This document shows positions 7,988-16,822 of a stretch of 64,000 nt of DNA, in pieces. The stretch covers positions 248,001-312,000 of the forward strand of contig NZ_QMED01000001.1 in NCBI RefSeq assembly GCF_003286125.1, in the 5' to 3' direction. The stretch comes from Algibacillus agarilyticus. GTDB lineage: Bacteria; Pseudomonadota; Gammaproteobacteria; Enterobacterales; Alteromonadaceae. Positions within the stretch are counted from its first letter, which is position 1, and every line of letters starts with the position of its first letter. Both the position numbers and the translations under genes were made by a program. The notes under the pieces are model-generated. The model saw only the letters and a list, made by a program, of their open reading frames with translations, was not told the origin of the DNA and made no database searches.

Positions 7988-8500
7988 TTAACTGCGTTTT
8001 TCTTTATCAAAATAGCGGTTATTAGGCCACTTTTGCTCATCACCCGCGGTTGCGGTTTCTTTACATTCGCCCCAAAAATATAAGCTGTCATCTGTTTCTT
8101 CACTATCGAGCTCAATATAACCATTACGACAATAGCCTTTAACCGTTAAATATTGATTAAGCATATTATTAAAACGCCCTCTTTCGACTGACTTAGCTTT
8201 ACCTTGACGACGTTCACCTTTTGGTTTTTCAGCAGGTTGGCTACGACGTTGTGCATGAATAGCCCCATCAGCAGCAACTTCAGCAACATTGCGTCTAATT
8301 TGATGATTCAAATTGCGCACAGGGTCAACTTTATAAATAAACCACTTGCTGCCATCTGATGTTATTTGGGTTAAAAAGCGTTCTCGATATTCTTCTTTGG
8401 TGGGTTCAGCGGCACAAGCGCTCAATAAAACAGCTAAGGCGAGTACACAGCTCAAACGTAACTTAGCTTTTATGCTTAAAAACAAAGCAAAGGGGTTCAT
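7988..8500 (-). CDS. Predicted lipoprotein of unknown function
   Basis: I do not recognise the family. From the ATG at 8500 the product is about 170 residues. It begins with a lipoprotein signal (KLRLSCVLALAVLLSAC, lipobox LSAC) and continues with a polar, Arg/Lys-rich mature part. The C-terminal half contains a QYLTVKGYCRNGYIELDSEE segment with further Cys residues (GYC, GEC) that could form a disulphide. An upstream in-frame start at 8533 would put extra hydrophobic residues before the signal, so the internal ATG is preferred. It lies 16 bp from trmN in the same direction; no functional hint comes from the context. Confidence 0.7.
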   Translation of the reverse strand: MNPFALFLSIKAKLRLSCVLALAVLLSACAAEPTKEEYRERFLTQITSDGSKWFIYKVDPVRNLNHQIRRNVAEVAADGAIHAQRRSQPAEKPKGERRQGKAKSVERGRFNNMLNQYLTVKGYCRNGYIELDSEETDDSLYFWGECKETATAGDEQKWPNNRYFDKEKRS

Positions 8501-8549
8501 AATAATACAACAATAAATATAAGATAAAAGCACTCTAACAACTAAGTGG

Positions 8550-9254
8550 TTAAAAGTTCAAATAATATTCTCGGCAAAGCGCTTTATATTCTGGACTGTA
8601 TTCCATACCAAGCGTGTAGATATTAACCTCTTCTTGCAATACGTGTTGTGGCTCAGCATCTTTAATAAACCGTAACAACACGCGCTTCGCTAATTTTGTG
8701 GGCTTAGTTTTAACAAACAAGGCAGCAGATAATGTCAAACCTTGACCGCTAGCCAATTCAATCATTGAATCAACGTTATCAGCAGGGATCACACACTCAA
8801 AACATCCAGCCGTATTTAAACGACGACTCACTTCTTTTAATAATACAGGCCAGGTTAATTCCCCCGTATGCCGAGCTAATTGTCGCGCAGGCTCAAAATG
8901 TTGCCCCGATGAAAAATAAGGTGGATTAGAAATAATCAAATCAAAGTGAGTTTGCTTAAGCATTTGAATAGGTGTATTTATCACTTCAACCTGCTTGACC
9001 CAAGGCGTAATTTTTACGTTCTCTAATGCTTGTTTAGCGGCTGATTTATCAAATTCACACGCTACAATTTGAGAATTACCCTGTGCTTTTTGCGCTAGCA
9101 TAATAGCCAGTAAACCACTGCCAGTTCCGATATCTAAAATTTTTTGGTGTGTATGATTAATCGCACTCCAGCTGCCTAACATGATACTGTCAGTACCCAC
9201 TTTCATCGCGCATTGATCATCAGCAATATGAAATTGCTTAAATGTAAAAGCCAT
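8550..9254 (-). CDS. trmN: tRNA1(Val) (adenine-37-N6)-methyltransferase TrmN (YfiC)
   Basis: Methylates A37 of tRNA1(Val) using SAM. The 234 residues show a class I methyltransferase fold: ILDIGTGSGLLAIMLAQ (motif I, about residue 40), IVACEFDKSA (motif II) and LIISNPPYFSSG (catalytic NPPY, about 113). The N-terminus FTFKQFHIADDQCAMKVGTD is the characteristic YfiC entry. Upstream, bases about 9261-9283 hold three copies of a CCTATA-type hexamer next to the start. Orientation matches the neighbouring minus-strand genes. Confidence 0.9.
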   Translation of the reverse strand: MAFTFKQFHIADDQCAMKVGTDSIMLGSWSAINHTHQKILDIGTGSGLLAIMLAQKAQGNSQIVACEFDKSAAKQALENVKITPWVKQVEVINTPIQMLKQTHFDLIISNPPYFSSGQHFEPARQLARHTGELTWPVLLKEVSRRLNTAGCFECVIPADNVDSMIELASGQGLTLSAALFVKTKPTKLAKRVLLRFIKDAEPQHVLQEEVNIYTLGMEYSPEYKALCREYYLNF

Positions 9255-9456
9255 AATTTAAGACCTATACCTATACCTATAAAAGTAAAACGCCAACAGC
9301 CCCTAAATTAAGCAAGCAATGTTTATCAAAATAGAAAAGCCGGGCTGATTATACCGAGATCCCAAAAACGATTTAAATCTAAATATTTTACCATGTTCAG
9401 GTTTATTGCAGATAAGCTTAAATTATAAAGCAGGTATAATGATAACTGAAAAAAGA

Positions 9457-9494
9457 AAGCCACACAGAAATCAAACTCAATGACCGTGTGGCTT
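9457..9494 (-). terminator. Rho-independent terminator after fadJ
   Basis: AAGCCACAC (9457-9465) pairs with GTGTGGCTT (9486-9494) across a 20-base loop. On the minus strand it is followed by a T-rich run (ttcttttttc). It lies 19 bases beyond the fadJ stop. Confidence 0.75.
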
Positions 9495-9512
9495 AGTCTC
9501 TAATAAAAAAGC

Positions 9513-11666
9513 TTAATAAAATGTTTTATTTTCTTCAGCCATCTGCAGCAAAGAATCACATGGCGTAAAACGAGAACCAAAACGGGATTCAAAATGCGCT
9601 AAACGCGAAACAACATGCTCAGCGCCCAATGCATCGATATAGCGGAAAGGGCCACCTAAAAACGGCGGGAAACCAATGCCAAATATAGCACCAATATCAC
9701 CATCGCGAGCATTACGAATAATCCCCTCCTCTAAACAACGAGCCGCTTCATTTAGCATTTGCATAACGCAGCGTTCAGTCACTTCCTCTGCATTTAACTT
9801 TTGCACAGGCGTGACACCTAACAAGGTATAAACACTCTCGTCGACTAATTTACCGGGTTTAACTCCTGTTAAACGTTGAAATTGATTTAAGTCGTATAAA
9901 TAAAACCCTCGACTGTTCTTTTTGCCCTTACGATCATCATGCAATAACGCATCAAAAGTCGTTGGCATTGCAAAGCGATCACCAAAAGCGTCGGTCAATA
10001 TCGGACCTATTTTACTACCAACATCAATGCCCACTTCATCGAGTAATTTTAATGCACCAACCGGAAAACCAAATTGAGCTAATGCTTTATCAATTAAATC
10101 AATGGGTTCACCCGCTAACACTAAATTAGCAGCTTCATTCATATACAGCGCTAAAATACGATTAACATAAAACCCAGCTCCATCTTTAACGACAATCGGG
10201 GTTTTGCCTTGCTTACGGGCAAAGTCTATCGTGGTCGCGATCGTTTGCTCACTGGTTTTTTCATGTACAATAATTTCCGCTAGTGGCATTTTATCGACAG
10301 GCGAAAAATAATGTAAGCCAATCACATTTTCTGGTCTTTGGGCTTTTGCTGCGATCTCTGTAATCGGTAAAGAGGATGTGTTTGAGGCAAAAATAGTATG
10401 GTCAGCACAATGTGTTTCAACATCGGCTACCATCGCTTGTTTAAGTTCAATATCTTCAAAAACAGCTTCAATTACGATATCGACATCCCGCACATTGGTA
10501 TATTCAACGGTGCCCGACAATTGCATCATATTTTTTTGTAAAGCCGCTTCGGTAATAAAACGGCGCTTAGCTTTTTTATGCCATAAATTGTAACTATAAC
10601 GTAATGCATTGCTTATCCCCTGCTGAGAGACATCTTTAATACGCGCGGGTATCTTAGCTTTATCAACCGTTACATAGGCAATGCCACCACCCATTAACCC
10701 CCCACCTAATATCAACGCTTTTTTAATCAGCGTTGGCTTGGCGGTTATACCTGTTTCTTTTTTCTGATCAACGGTCGCAAAAAATAAGTTTCTTAACTGT
10801 TGGCTTTCAGGGGTTTGTTTTAATTCACCAAACAATCGAGCTTCAGTTCGTAAGCCCGCTTGTAAGCTTTTTTGTTCAATGCCGGCTTGTACGGCTTCAA
10901 TAATTTTACTGGGTGCGGGATAATTACCTAAGGTTTTTTTCTCAACCGCCTTTAACGCTTGATCAAACAAAATACCGCGACCAAATGAATTACGCTCGAG
11001 TATTTTCCCCAGTAAATTCAATTTAACTTTACGTTTAGCGGGCATACCTTTCGCGATCAGCTTTTCGGCTACCGATATTAATATCGTTTGAGGAACAACA
11101 TCATCAACCAAACCTTTTTTCAATGCTTGTTTTGCTCTAACCTGCTTCCCCGTTAACATCATATCTAAAGCCGCTTGCAAGCCGACTTTTTGCGGTAATC
11201 GTTGTGTACCGCCACTTCCAGGTAACAACCCAAGTTTAACTTCAGGTAACCCTAATTGTGTTTTTTCATCATCAGTTGCAACACGATAATGACAAGCTAA
11301 AGCAAATTCGAGCCCACCACCTAAGCAAATCCCGTGAATGGCCGCCACAAACGGTACATTAAATTGTTCGATACGATTAAAAACATGTTGGCCACTTGCG
11401 GCTAATGCCGTCGCTTCAATATTATTTGCACAGGCATCCAGCATTTTGACATCGGCACCCGCGACAAACGAATCCGGTTTACCGCTTTTAATGATCACGC
11501 CTTTTAAATTGGCTTCAGTTGCCAATTTATCCAGCAAATGTTCGACTTCTTCAATGGTTTGTTTACTCAATACATTCATGCTTTCGTCTGGCACATCAAG
11601 TGTGACTAAAGCAATATTATTGCTGGTCATTTCATATGAGAAATGCGCTAACTCTATATCAGTCAT
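9513..11666 (-). CDS. fadJ: Fatty acid oxidation complex alpha subunit FadJ
   Basis: Bifunctional enoyl-CoA hydratase / 3-hydroxyacyl-CoA dehydrogenase of beta-oxidation, working with FadI. It has 717-718 residues, the usual length. The N-terminal crotonase domain (about 10-200) has GADVKML and the oxyanion-hole region AAIHGICLGGGLEFALACHY, then GLPEVKLGLLPGSGGTQRLP. The NAD-binding 3-hydroxyacyl-CoA dehydrogenase begins at LILGGGLMGGGIAYVT (about 317) with GLHYFSPVDKMPLAEI and a C-terminal dehydrogenase domain pair. Two ATGs are adjacent; AGGAG lies 6-7 bases before the second (11666), which is preferred. It follows fadI with about a 10-base gap, and a terminator closes the operon. FadJ rather than FadB is chosen because of the fadI-fadJ order and the fadI partner. 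Confidence 0.93.
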   Translation of the reverse strand: MTDIELAHFSYEMTSNNIALVTLDVPDESMNVLSKQTIEEVEHLLDKLATEANLKGVIIKSGKPDSFVAGADVKMLDACANNIEATALAASGQHVFNRIEQFNVPFVAAIHGICLGGGLEFALACHYRVATDDEKTQLGLPEVKLGLLPGSGGTQRLPQKVGLQAALDMMLTGKQVRAKQALKKGLVDDVVPQTILISVAEKLIAKGMPAKRKVKLNLLGKILERNSFGRGILFDQALKAVEKKTLGNYPAPSKIIEAVQAGIEQKSLQAGLRTEARLFGELKQTPESQQLRNLFFATVDQKKETGITAKPTLIKKALILGGGLMGGGIAYVTVDKAKIPARIKDVSQQGISNALRYSYNLWHKKAKRRFITEAALQKNMMQLSGTVEYTNVRDVDIVIEAVFEDIELKQAMVADVETHCADHTIFASNTSSLPITEIAAKAQRPENVIGLHYFSPVDKMPLAEIIVHEKTSEQTIATTIDFARKQGKTPIVVKDGAGFYVNRILALYMNEAANLVLAGEPIDLIDKALAQFGFPVGALKLLDEVGIDVGSKIGPILTDAFGDRFAMPTTFDALLHDDRKGKKNSRGFYLYDLNQFQRLTGVKPGKLVDESVYTLLGVTPVQKLNAEEVTERCVMQMLNEAARCLEEGIIRNARDGDIGAIFGIGFPPFLGGPFRYIDALGAEHVVSRLAHFESRFGSRFTPCDSLLQMAEENKTFY

Positions 11667-11676
11667 CATTTGCTCC

Positions 11677-12984
11677 TTATTCGCTTTCTACGATCATAGC
11701 AGCGCCTAAACCACCGGCCGCACAAGCCGTGGTTAAACCGACTCCACCACCACGCCGTTTTAATTCATTTAATGTTTGAGTAATCAATCGAGTTCCCGTA
11801 GCAGCAAAAGGATGTCCATAAGCTAACGAGCCACCATTTACATTAAATTTAGCCATATCAATTTCACCAATTGCGTCATTTAAACCCAGCTGTTCTTGCG
11901 CAAACTTTTTACTGGCAAACATTTTCATATTGGCCAGAGTTTGTGCAGCAAACGCTTCATGCATTTCAATCACATCGAGATCAGCTAAATTCATGCCGGC
12001 TTTAGCTAAGGCTTTAGGCGTTGCATAACTCGGCCCCATTAGCATATCTTGCCAAACATCAATGGCTGTAAAAGCGTAACTGCGAATATAACCAATAGGG
12101 TTATAACCAAGGGCTTTAGCTTGATCTTCTCGCATTAATAAAATGGCAGAAGCACCATCCGTTAACGGTGTGCTATTGGCTGCCGAAACCGAGCCATGTT
12201 TACGATCAAAAGCCGGTCTTAATTTAGCGTAAGATTCTAAGGTTGAATCAAAACGAATATTGTTGTCGCAATCTAAATACGATTTATAAGGTGCAGCATG
12301 GGCAACCATAACTTCATCGGCTAATTTTTTATTATTCCAAGCATCAGCAGCAAGTTGATGTGAACGGTGAGCCAAAGCATCTTGATCAGCTCGGCTAATA
12401 TGATGAGTTTTGGCCATTTGTTCCGCTGTTTGTCCCATACTCAAACCGGTTGAATATTCAGCCACCGCTGGCGGAACAGGCAATAAGTCAGCTAAACGTA
12501 AGCGTTTAATAATAGTTAAACGTTGGCCTAGGCTACGTGCTTTATTTAAATCAACTAACGCTCGGGCTAATTTTTTAGAAACACCAATCGGTAATACTGA
12601 AGACGAATCCGCTCCGCCTGCAATCCCGACACTGATATTGCCCGCCATAATAGACTCACAAATATTCGCCGTGCTTTGAAAACTAGTTGCACACGCTCGG
12701 CTCACACTATAAGCATCAGTGCTAACATCCATTCCGGTGCCCAAAACAATTTCACGTGCAATATTAGGTGCAGCAGGCATTTGCACTACTTGACCGTAAA
12801 CAACTTGCTCAACTAATTTAGGATCGAGTTCGGTTTTTAGTAATAATTCATTAACCACCATTTTGCCCATATCAAGCGCCGACACGCCATGAAAATAGGT
12901 TGCTTGCTTAGCAAATGGGGTTCGTAAACCAGATACAACGGCAATACGTTGGCCATCTGATGTTTTGATTGGATATTGACTCAT
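11677..12984 (-). CDS. fadI: 3-ketoacyl-CoA thiolase FadI (beta subunit)
   Basis: Cleaves 3-ketoacyl-CoA to acetyl-CoA and a shortened acyl-CoA. The 435 residues carry the thiolase active-site Cys in [14 protein letters not shown] (about residue 93), the [14 protein letters not shown] segment, [19 protein letters not shown] with the catalytic His, and the second Cys in [12 protein letters not shown] near the C-terminus. Length and the N-terminal [20 protein letters not shown] match FadI rather than FadA. It is first in the fadIJ operon. FadR-like and PsrA-like operator candidates lie 21-101 bp upstream of its start. Confidence 0.94.
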   Translation of the reverse strand: MSQYPIKTSDGQRIAVVSGLRTPFAKQATYFHGVSALDMGKMVVNELLLKTELDPKLVEQVVYGQVVQMPAAPNIAREIVLGTGMDVSTDAYSVSRACATSFQSTANICESIMAGNISVGIAGGADSSSVLPIGVSKKLARALVDLNKARSLGQRLTIIKRLRLADLLPVPPAVAEYSTGLSMGQTAEQMAKTHHISRADQDALAHRSHQLAADAWNNKKLADEVMVAHAAPYKSYLDCDNNIRFDSTLESYAKLRPAFDRKHGSVSAANSTPLTDGASAILLMREDQAKALGYNPIGYIRSYAFTAIDVWQDMLMGPSYATPKALAKAGMNLADLDVIEMHEAFAAQTLANMKMFASKKFAQEQLGLNDAIGEIDMAKFNVNGGSLAYGHPFAATGTRLITQTLNELKRRGGGVGLTTACAAGGLGAAMIVESE

Positions 12985-13004
12985 AAAATCTCCGAGCTAG
13001 CCTA

Positions 13005-13021
13005 GAGTGGTCAGACCTGTT
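13005..13021 (-). promoter_or_regulatory. FadR-type operator candidate upstream of fadI
   Basis: GAGTGGTCAGACCTGTT matches the enteric FadR consensus (AACTGGTCNGACCNGTT) at the whole central TGGTCNGACC core and most flanks. It lies 21 bp before the fadI start, where binding would repress fadIJ in the absence of long-chain acyl-CoA. Confidence 0.6.
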
Positions 13022-13066
13022 AGTTATTTGTTATTTTAAGCTTAGATTAAAATGAAAAGCAACCTT

Positions 13067-13085
13067 TTTAAACGCTTGTTTGAAA
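13067..13085 (-). promoter_or_regulatory. PsrA-type palindromic operator candidate upstream of fadI
   Basis: TTTAAACGCTTGTTTGAAA is an imperfect palindrome (TTTAAAC/GTTTGAAA). It resembles the PsrA motif of gammaproteobacterial fatty-acid degradation genes (GAAAC-N4-GTTTC-like). It lies about 82-100 bp upstream of fadI. It could equally belong to the divergent moxR gene, but fad regulation is more likely. Confidence 0.5.
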
Positions 13086-13301
13086 CACGCCTACTTCCAA
13101 TAATAGGATCATTTTAGCGTTATGTAATTAAACATTAATAAGTTAACTCTATTAATTTCGCTTTAATTTAAGTTAACGGGGAACTAACGATTAATTTTAC
13201 AGACAAAAGTGATTCGCCGAAGAGCAATGGGTTGAAATACAAGGATTTGCCCTTATAACCTTTCCAGTTCACTTTTTTATAACAACAAGATTTCATTAAT
13301 T

Positions 13302-14258
13302 ATGTCTGTCGCTAAATTTAAACAACTCAAAAAATATCTCGATTCTCAAGTTATCGGACAGCCGGCGCTAACCGAAAACATATTAATAGCCTTGTTAGCT
13401 AATGGTCACCTTTTAGTAGAAGGTCCGCCGGGTTTAGCAAAAACTCGCGCCATTAACGCTCTAGCGCAAGGGGTTGAAGGAGACTTCCACCGCGTACAAT
13501 TTACACCTGATTTGTTACCCGCCGATTTAACCGGTACTGACATTTACCGTCCTGAAACCGGTAATTTTGTGTTTCAACAAGGCCCATTATTTCATAATTT
13601 AATTTTAGCGGACGAAATAAACCGAGCACCCGCCAAGGTGCAATCAGCATTACTTGAAGCCATGGCCGAAAAACAAATTACAGTCGGACGAACAACTTAT
13701 AAACTGCCAGACTTATTTTTAGTCATGGCAACACAAAACCCTTTAGAGCAAGAAGGTACATACCCACTACCAGAAGCTCAACTCGACCGTTTTTTAATGC
13801 ACTTAGAAGTTGAATATCCAGGTGCCGAAACAGAGAAAGCCATATTACAGCTAACCCGTAATGAAGCATTACACGAAACCGTTGAGCCACCGAGTGATTT
13901 AACCCAAGAAACCATCTTTGCAGCTCGTGAAGAAGTGCTTAGTATTCATATGGCGCCAGAGTTAGAAGACTATTTAGTCGACTTAATAATAGCCACACGC
14001 CAACCTGAAAAATATGACGCTGATCTCGCAAAATGGATAGGTTATGGAGCCAGCCCACGTGCAACCATTGCCGTTGACCGTTGTGCCCGTGCTAAAGCGT
14101 GGTTGGCTGAACGCGATTTTGTGACGCCAGAAGATATTCAAGCCGTATTCCATAATGCATTACGTCATCGTTTGTTGCTCACATACGAAGCCGAAGCTGA
14201 CGGTATAACGGCAACCGCAGTATTAAATAAAATTTTATCACTTGTCGCTGTACCATAA
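13302..14258 (+). CDS. MoxR-family AAA+ ATPase
   Basis: Chaperone-like AAA+ ATPase that typically acts with the VWA-domain proteins encoded after it. The 318 residues contain Walker A (VEGPPGLAKT, about residue 40), Walker B (LILADEINRAP, about 102), sensor 1 (MATQNPLEQEGTYPLPEAQLD split around the conserved ATQNP) and an arginine-finger region DRFLMHLEVEYPG; the lid domain follows from about 230 (YGASPRATIAVDRCARAKAW). It is the first gene of a six-gene operon (MoxR, DUF58, DUF4381, VWA, VWA-TPR, BatD). The gap to the next gene is 8 bp. Confidence 0.92.
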   Translation: MSVAKFKQLKKYLDSQVIGQPALTENILIALLANGHLLVEGPPGLAKTRAINALAQGVEGDFHRVQFTPDLLPADLTGTDIYRPETGNFVFQQGPLFHNLILADEINRAPAKVQSALLEAMAEKQITVGRTTYKLPDLFLVMATQNPLEQEGTYPLPEAQLDRFLMHLEVEYPGAETEKAILQLTRNEALHETVEPPSDLTQETIFAAREEVLSIHMAPELEDYLVDLIIATRQPEKYDADLAKWIGYGASPRATIAVDRCARAKAWLAERDFVTPEDIQAVFHNALRHRLLLTYEAEADGITATAVLNKILSLVAVP

Positions 14259-14266
14259 CGCTCATT

Positions 14267-15217
14267 ATGCCTAAAACACTTCAAGAAAATAACGCAGCCC
14301 GATTGGCGTGGTTACAACGCATTAAAGCCAATGGCATTGATGCCAGTATTAACGAATTGCTCTATTACCGCAGCAAAACCGGCTTATTAAATTTAGAACC
14401 CCGATTTGCAAATCAATCTAAATTAGCCGGTAACTACCTCGCTAAATCAAAAGGCCGTGGCATGGAGTTTGACGAAGTACGTCACTACCAACACGGCGAC
14501 GACCCGAGAATGATTGATTGGCGTGTCACTGCGCGTACCGGCACAACGCACACTAAATTATTTAGAGAAGAAAAAGAACGCCCCATTTTTATACTCACAG
14601 ATTTAAGCTCATCCATGCAATTTGGTACTGAATTACTATATAAATCAGTACAAGCGAGTCACTTAGCGGCTTTGCTGGCTTGGAATGCAAAAAAACGCGG
14701 TGATCGAATTGGCGGTATCGTCTTTAATCAATTTCAGCATATGGAATTAAAACCACGCTCTCGCCAGCAAAGTGTTTTGCATTATTTACATGCACTTAAT
14801 GCATTAAGCCAACCACAAACCGATTTAAAAACGCAATCTAATTTTGCTGAAGCCTGTTCGCGCATTAGACGACTCGCTCGTCCCGGTGCATTAGTTAATA
14901 TTATTAGTGATTTTAGTCAATTAGACCCGGTGAGTATTCAGCATTTAAGCCAGCTGAGTCGGCATTGTGAATTACGCGCGTATCGGATCCAAGATCCACT
15001 CGAAATTGCGTTACCGCAAGTTAACGCTAAACAAGCGCTGCAAGTAACCGATGGCAAAAATCCAGGTATTTTGAGCCTGGGTGATAAACAAACAGACATG
15101 CAATACCGTCATGAGGCCGCTTTATATTTAGCTGAACAAAATAAGTGGTTACAGAAATGTCGATGCCAAGTACAAGATATTAGTGCTGGTATTCCATTAG
15201 AGGAGCAACTAGCCTAA
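14267..15217 (+). CDS. DUF58 domain protein (Bat operon)
   Basis: Cytosolic VWA-like protein of unknown biochemical role, regularly coupled to MoxR. The 316 residues carry the DUF58 signature GRGMEFDEVRHYQHGDDPR (about 65) followed by MIDWRVTARTG and the fold FILTDLSSSMQFG, whose DxSxS pattern resembles a MIDAS site. The C-terminal half is a Rossmann-like VWA fold (LVNIISDFSQLD). The stop overlaps the start of the next gene by one base (TAATG), so translational coupling is likely. Second gene of the operon. Confidence 0.9.
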   Translation: MPKTLQENNAARLAWLQRIKANGIDASINELLYYRSKTGLLNLEPRFANQSKLAGNYLAKSKGRGMEFDEVRHYQHGDDPRMIDWRVTARTGTTHTKLFREEKERPIFILTDLSSSMQFGTELLYKSVQASHLAALLAWNAKKRGDRIGGIVFNQFQHMELKPRSRQQSVLHYLHALNALSQPQTDLKTQSNFAEACSRIRRLARPGALVNIISDFSQLDPVSIQHLSQLSRHCELRAYRIQDPLEIALPQVNAKQALQVTDGKNPGILSLGDKQTDMQYRHEAALYLAEQNKWLQKCRCQVQDISAGIPLEEQLA

Positions 15218-15810
15218 TGCTCACACGCTTTTTGCTAATGAATGCCATTAGCCCACAATTAACGGCGGCGACAAATAGCCCTCATGCACCTCAACCGCAT
15301 GGACAAGGTATGCAACTCCCTAACGACCCAATGGCGGCGTTTAAAGATGTCGCATTACCCGAGCCAACCAGCACATTACCCGCTATCGGCTGGTGGATTT
15401 TAGGCGGGATCATTATTGTGAGTTTGATCGTTTGTTTAAAACTCATTTGGACGCATTATAAAAACAGCCAAGCGCGCCGAGAGGCTATCCAAGCCGTTAA
15501 TGCGGCAAGCTCAGCAAGCGAATTAAATAGAATACTCAAGCAAGCGACTTTAGCTTATTTCCCTCGTGAAGACGTGGCCGCTTTAACCGGCGTAACCTGG
15601 TATCAATTTTTAAGTCGTCACATCAAAAAAAATAAAGCAGAACGCGTTTGTCCGGCACTCAAATTAATGATTGAGCAGTTATACCAGCCAAACGCGCAAC
15701 AACTCAGTTCAGGCCAATTAACGCAGTTTAAAACCGCAAGTGCTAATTGGTTGCAACTCGCTTTGCCACCCAAAAAAATCAATCAAAAAGCGGAGGTAAA
15801 ACATGTTTGA
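15217..15810 (+). CDS. DUF4381 membrane protein (Bat operon)
   Basis: Small single-span membrane protein of the aerotolerance-type operon. Its 197 residues have the DUF4381 entry MAAFKDVALPEPTSTLPAIG, immediately followed by a transmembrane helix (WWILGGIIIVSLIVCLKLIW, about 65-85). A cytosolic helical domain follows, with the LPxxD-like VAALTGVTWYQFLSRH segment. The stretch before residue 40 is polar. It overlaps the preceding gene by one base and the next by eight, so it is part of a tightly packed transcript. Function is unknown beyond the association. Confidence 0.85.
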   Translation: MLTRFLLMNAISPQLTAATNSPHAPQPHGQGMQLPNDPMAAFKDVALPEPTSTLPAIGWWILGGIIIVSLIVCLKLIWTHYKNSQARREAIQAVNAASSASELNRILKQATLAYFPREDVAALTGVTWYQFLSRHIKKNKAERVCPALKLMIEQLYQPNAQQLSSGQLTQFKTASANWLQLALPPKKINQKAEVKHV

Positions 15811-16822
15811 ATTTGCTTGGCTTTGGGCCTTTTTATTGTTGCCTTTACCGCTTTTATATCGATTGTTACCCAAAAAATCATCGAACCAGTCTGCTGCACT
15901 TAAAGCTCCGATTTGGCATATGCATAAACAAGTCTCAACTGAAATAAACGAGGCCAAAGCTTCGCGTTTAATCTTGCCAAGCTTAATTTGGGTTTTATTA
16001 ATTATTGCCGCGGCACGTCCACAATATTTAGACGAACCTATTAGTTTACCCACTGAAGGTCGCGATATCATGTTAGCGGTTGATTTATCCGGCTCTATGC
16101 AAGCAGAAGACATGAGTATAAATGGGCAAAGTGTTGATCGATTAATGATGACTAAATACGTCATGCAAGATTTTATACAACGCCGTATAGGTGACCGTTT
16201 AGGGTTAATTTTATTTGCTGATACGGCTTACTTACAAACCCCACTCACCCGTGATCGCAATATCGTCAGTAAAATGTTAAGTGAATCATTGCTTGGCTTA
16301 GTGGGTGAACGCACCGCAATCGGTGATGCTATTGGTTTAGCAGCCAAACGCTTTAAATTACATGAAGAATCTAATCGTATATTAGTTTTACTTACCGATG
16401 GCCAAAATACTGCTGGTAATTTACAACCCAACGAAGCACTCGAACTTGCGTTAGCAGAAGGGATTAAAATTTACACGATCGGCGTGGCTTCTGATCAAGT
16501 TTTATCTCGAGGTTTATTTGGTTTAAGCCAACAACGTGCAGATGCTGATTTAGATGAAGACTTACTGCATTCACTCGCTGAAAAAACCGGTGGTAAATAT
16601 TTTCGTGCTAAAAACACAGGTCAATTAGAGCAAATATATAAAATTCTCGATCAGTTAGAACCCGTAAATTCAGATGCCGTTAAACTTCGCCCACTCACCG
16701 CCCTTTTTTATTGGCCACTGGCGCTCGCATTTTTATTAAGTTTAATACCCGCTTTATATACCATCATAAGCCAAATTCAATGGCCTTGGTTAGCGTTAAG
16801 AAAAGGAGCCAAACATGGCTGA
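15803..16822 (+). CDS. BatA-like VWA-domain membrane protein
   Basis: Inner-membrane protein with a periplasmic or cytosolic von Willebrand A domain. Its 339 residues start with a hydrophobic segment (FEFAWLWAFLLLPLPLLYRL), a second helix at about 55-70, and the VWA domain from about 85. The MIDAS motif is complete: DLSGSMQAED (DxSxS), T in LQTPLTRDRN and D in LLTDGQNTAGN. A C-terminal transmembrane helix (LFYWPLALAFLLSLIPALYT, about 297-318) closes it. It overlaps both neighbours by 8 bp. It belongs to the Bat operon first described in Bacteroides, for which roles in stress tolerance are proposed. Confidence 0.9.
   Translation: MFEFAWLWAFLLLPLPLLYRLLPKKSSNQSAALKAPIWHMHKQVSTEINEAKASRLILPSLIWVLLIIAAARPQYLDEPISLPTEGRDIMLAVDLSGSMQAEDMSINGQSVDRLMMTKYVMQDFIQRRIGDRLGLILFADTAYLQTPLTRDRNIVSKMLSESLLGLVGERTAIGDAIGLAAKRFKLHEESNRILVLLTDGQNTAGNLQPNEALELALAEGIKIYTIGVASDQVLSRGLFGLSQQRADADLDEDLLHSLAEKTGGKYFRAKNTGQLEQIYKILDQLEPVNSDAVKLRPLTALFYWPLALAFLLSLIPALYTIISQIQWPWLALRKGAKHG

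Noticed and set aside
15718-16164. Antisense 148-codon ORF over the batA start
   Set aside because: The overlapping plus-strand genes have recognisable VWA and DUF4381 sequence; the antisense frame has none.
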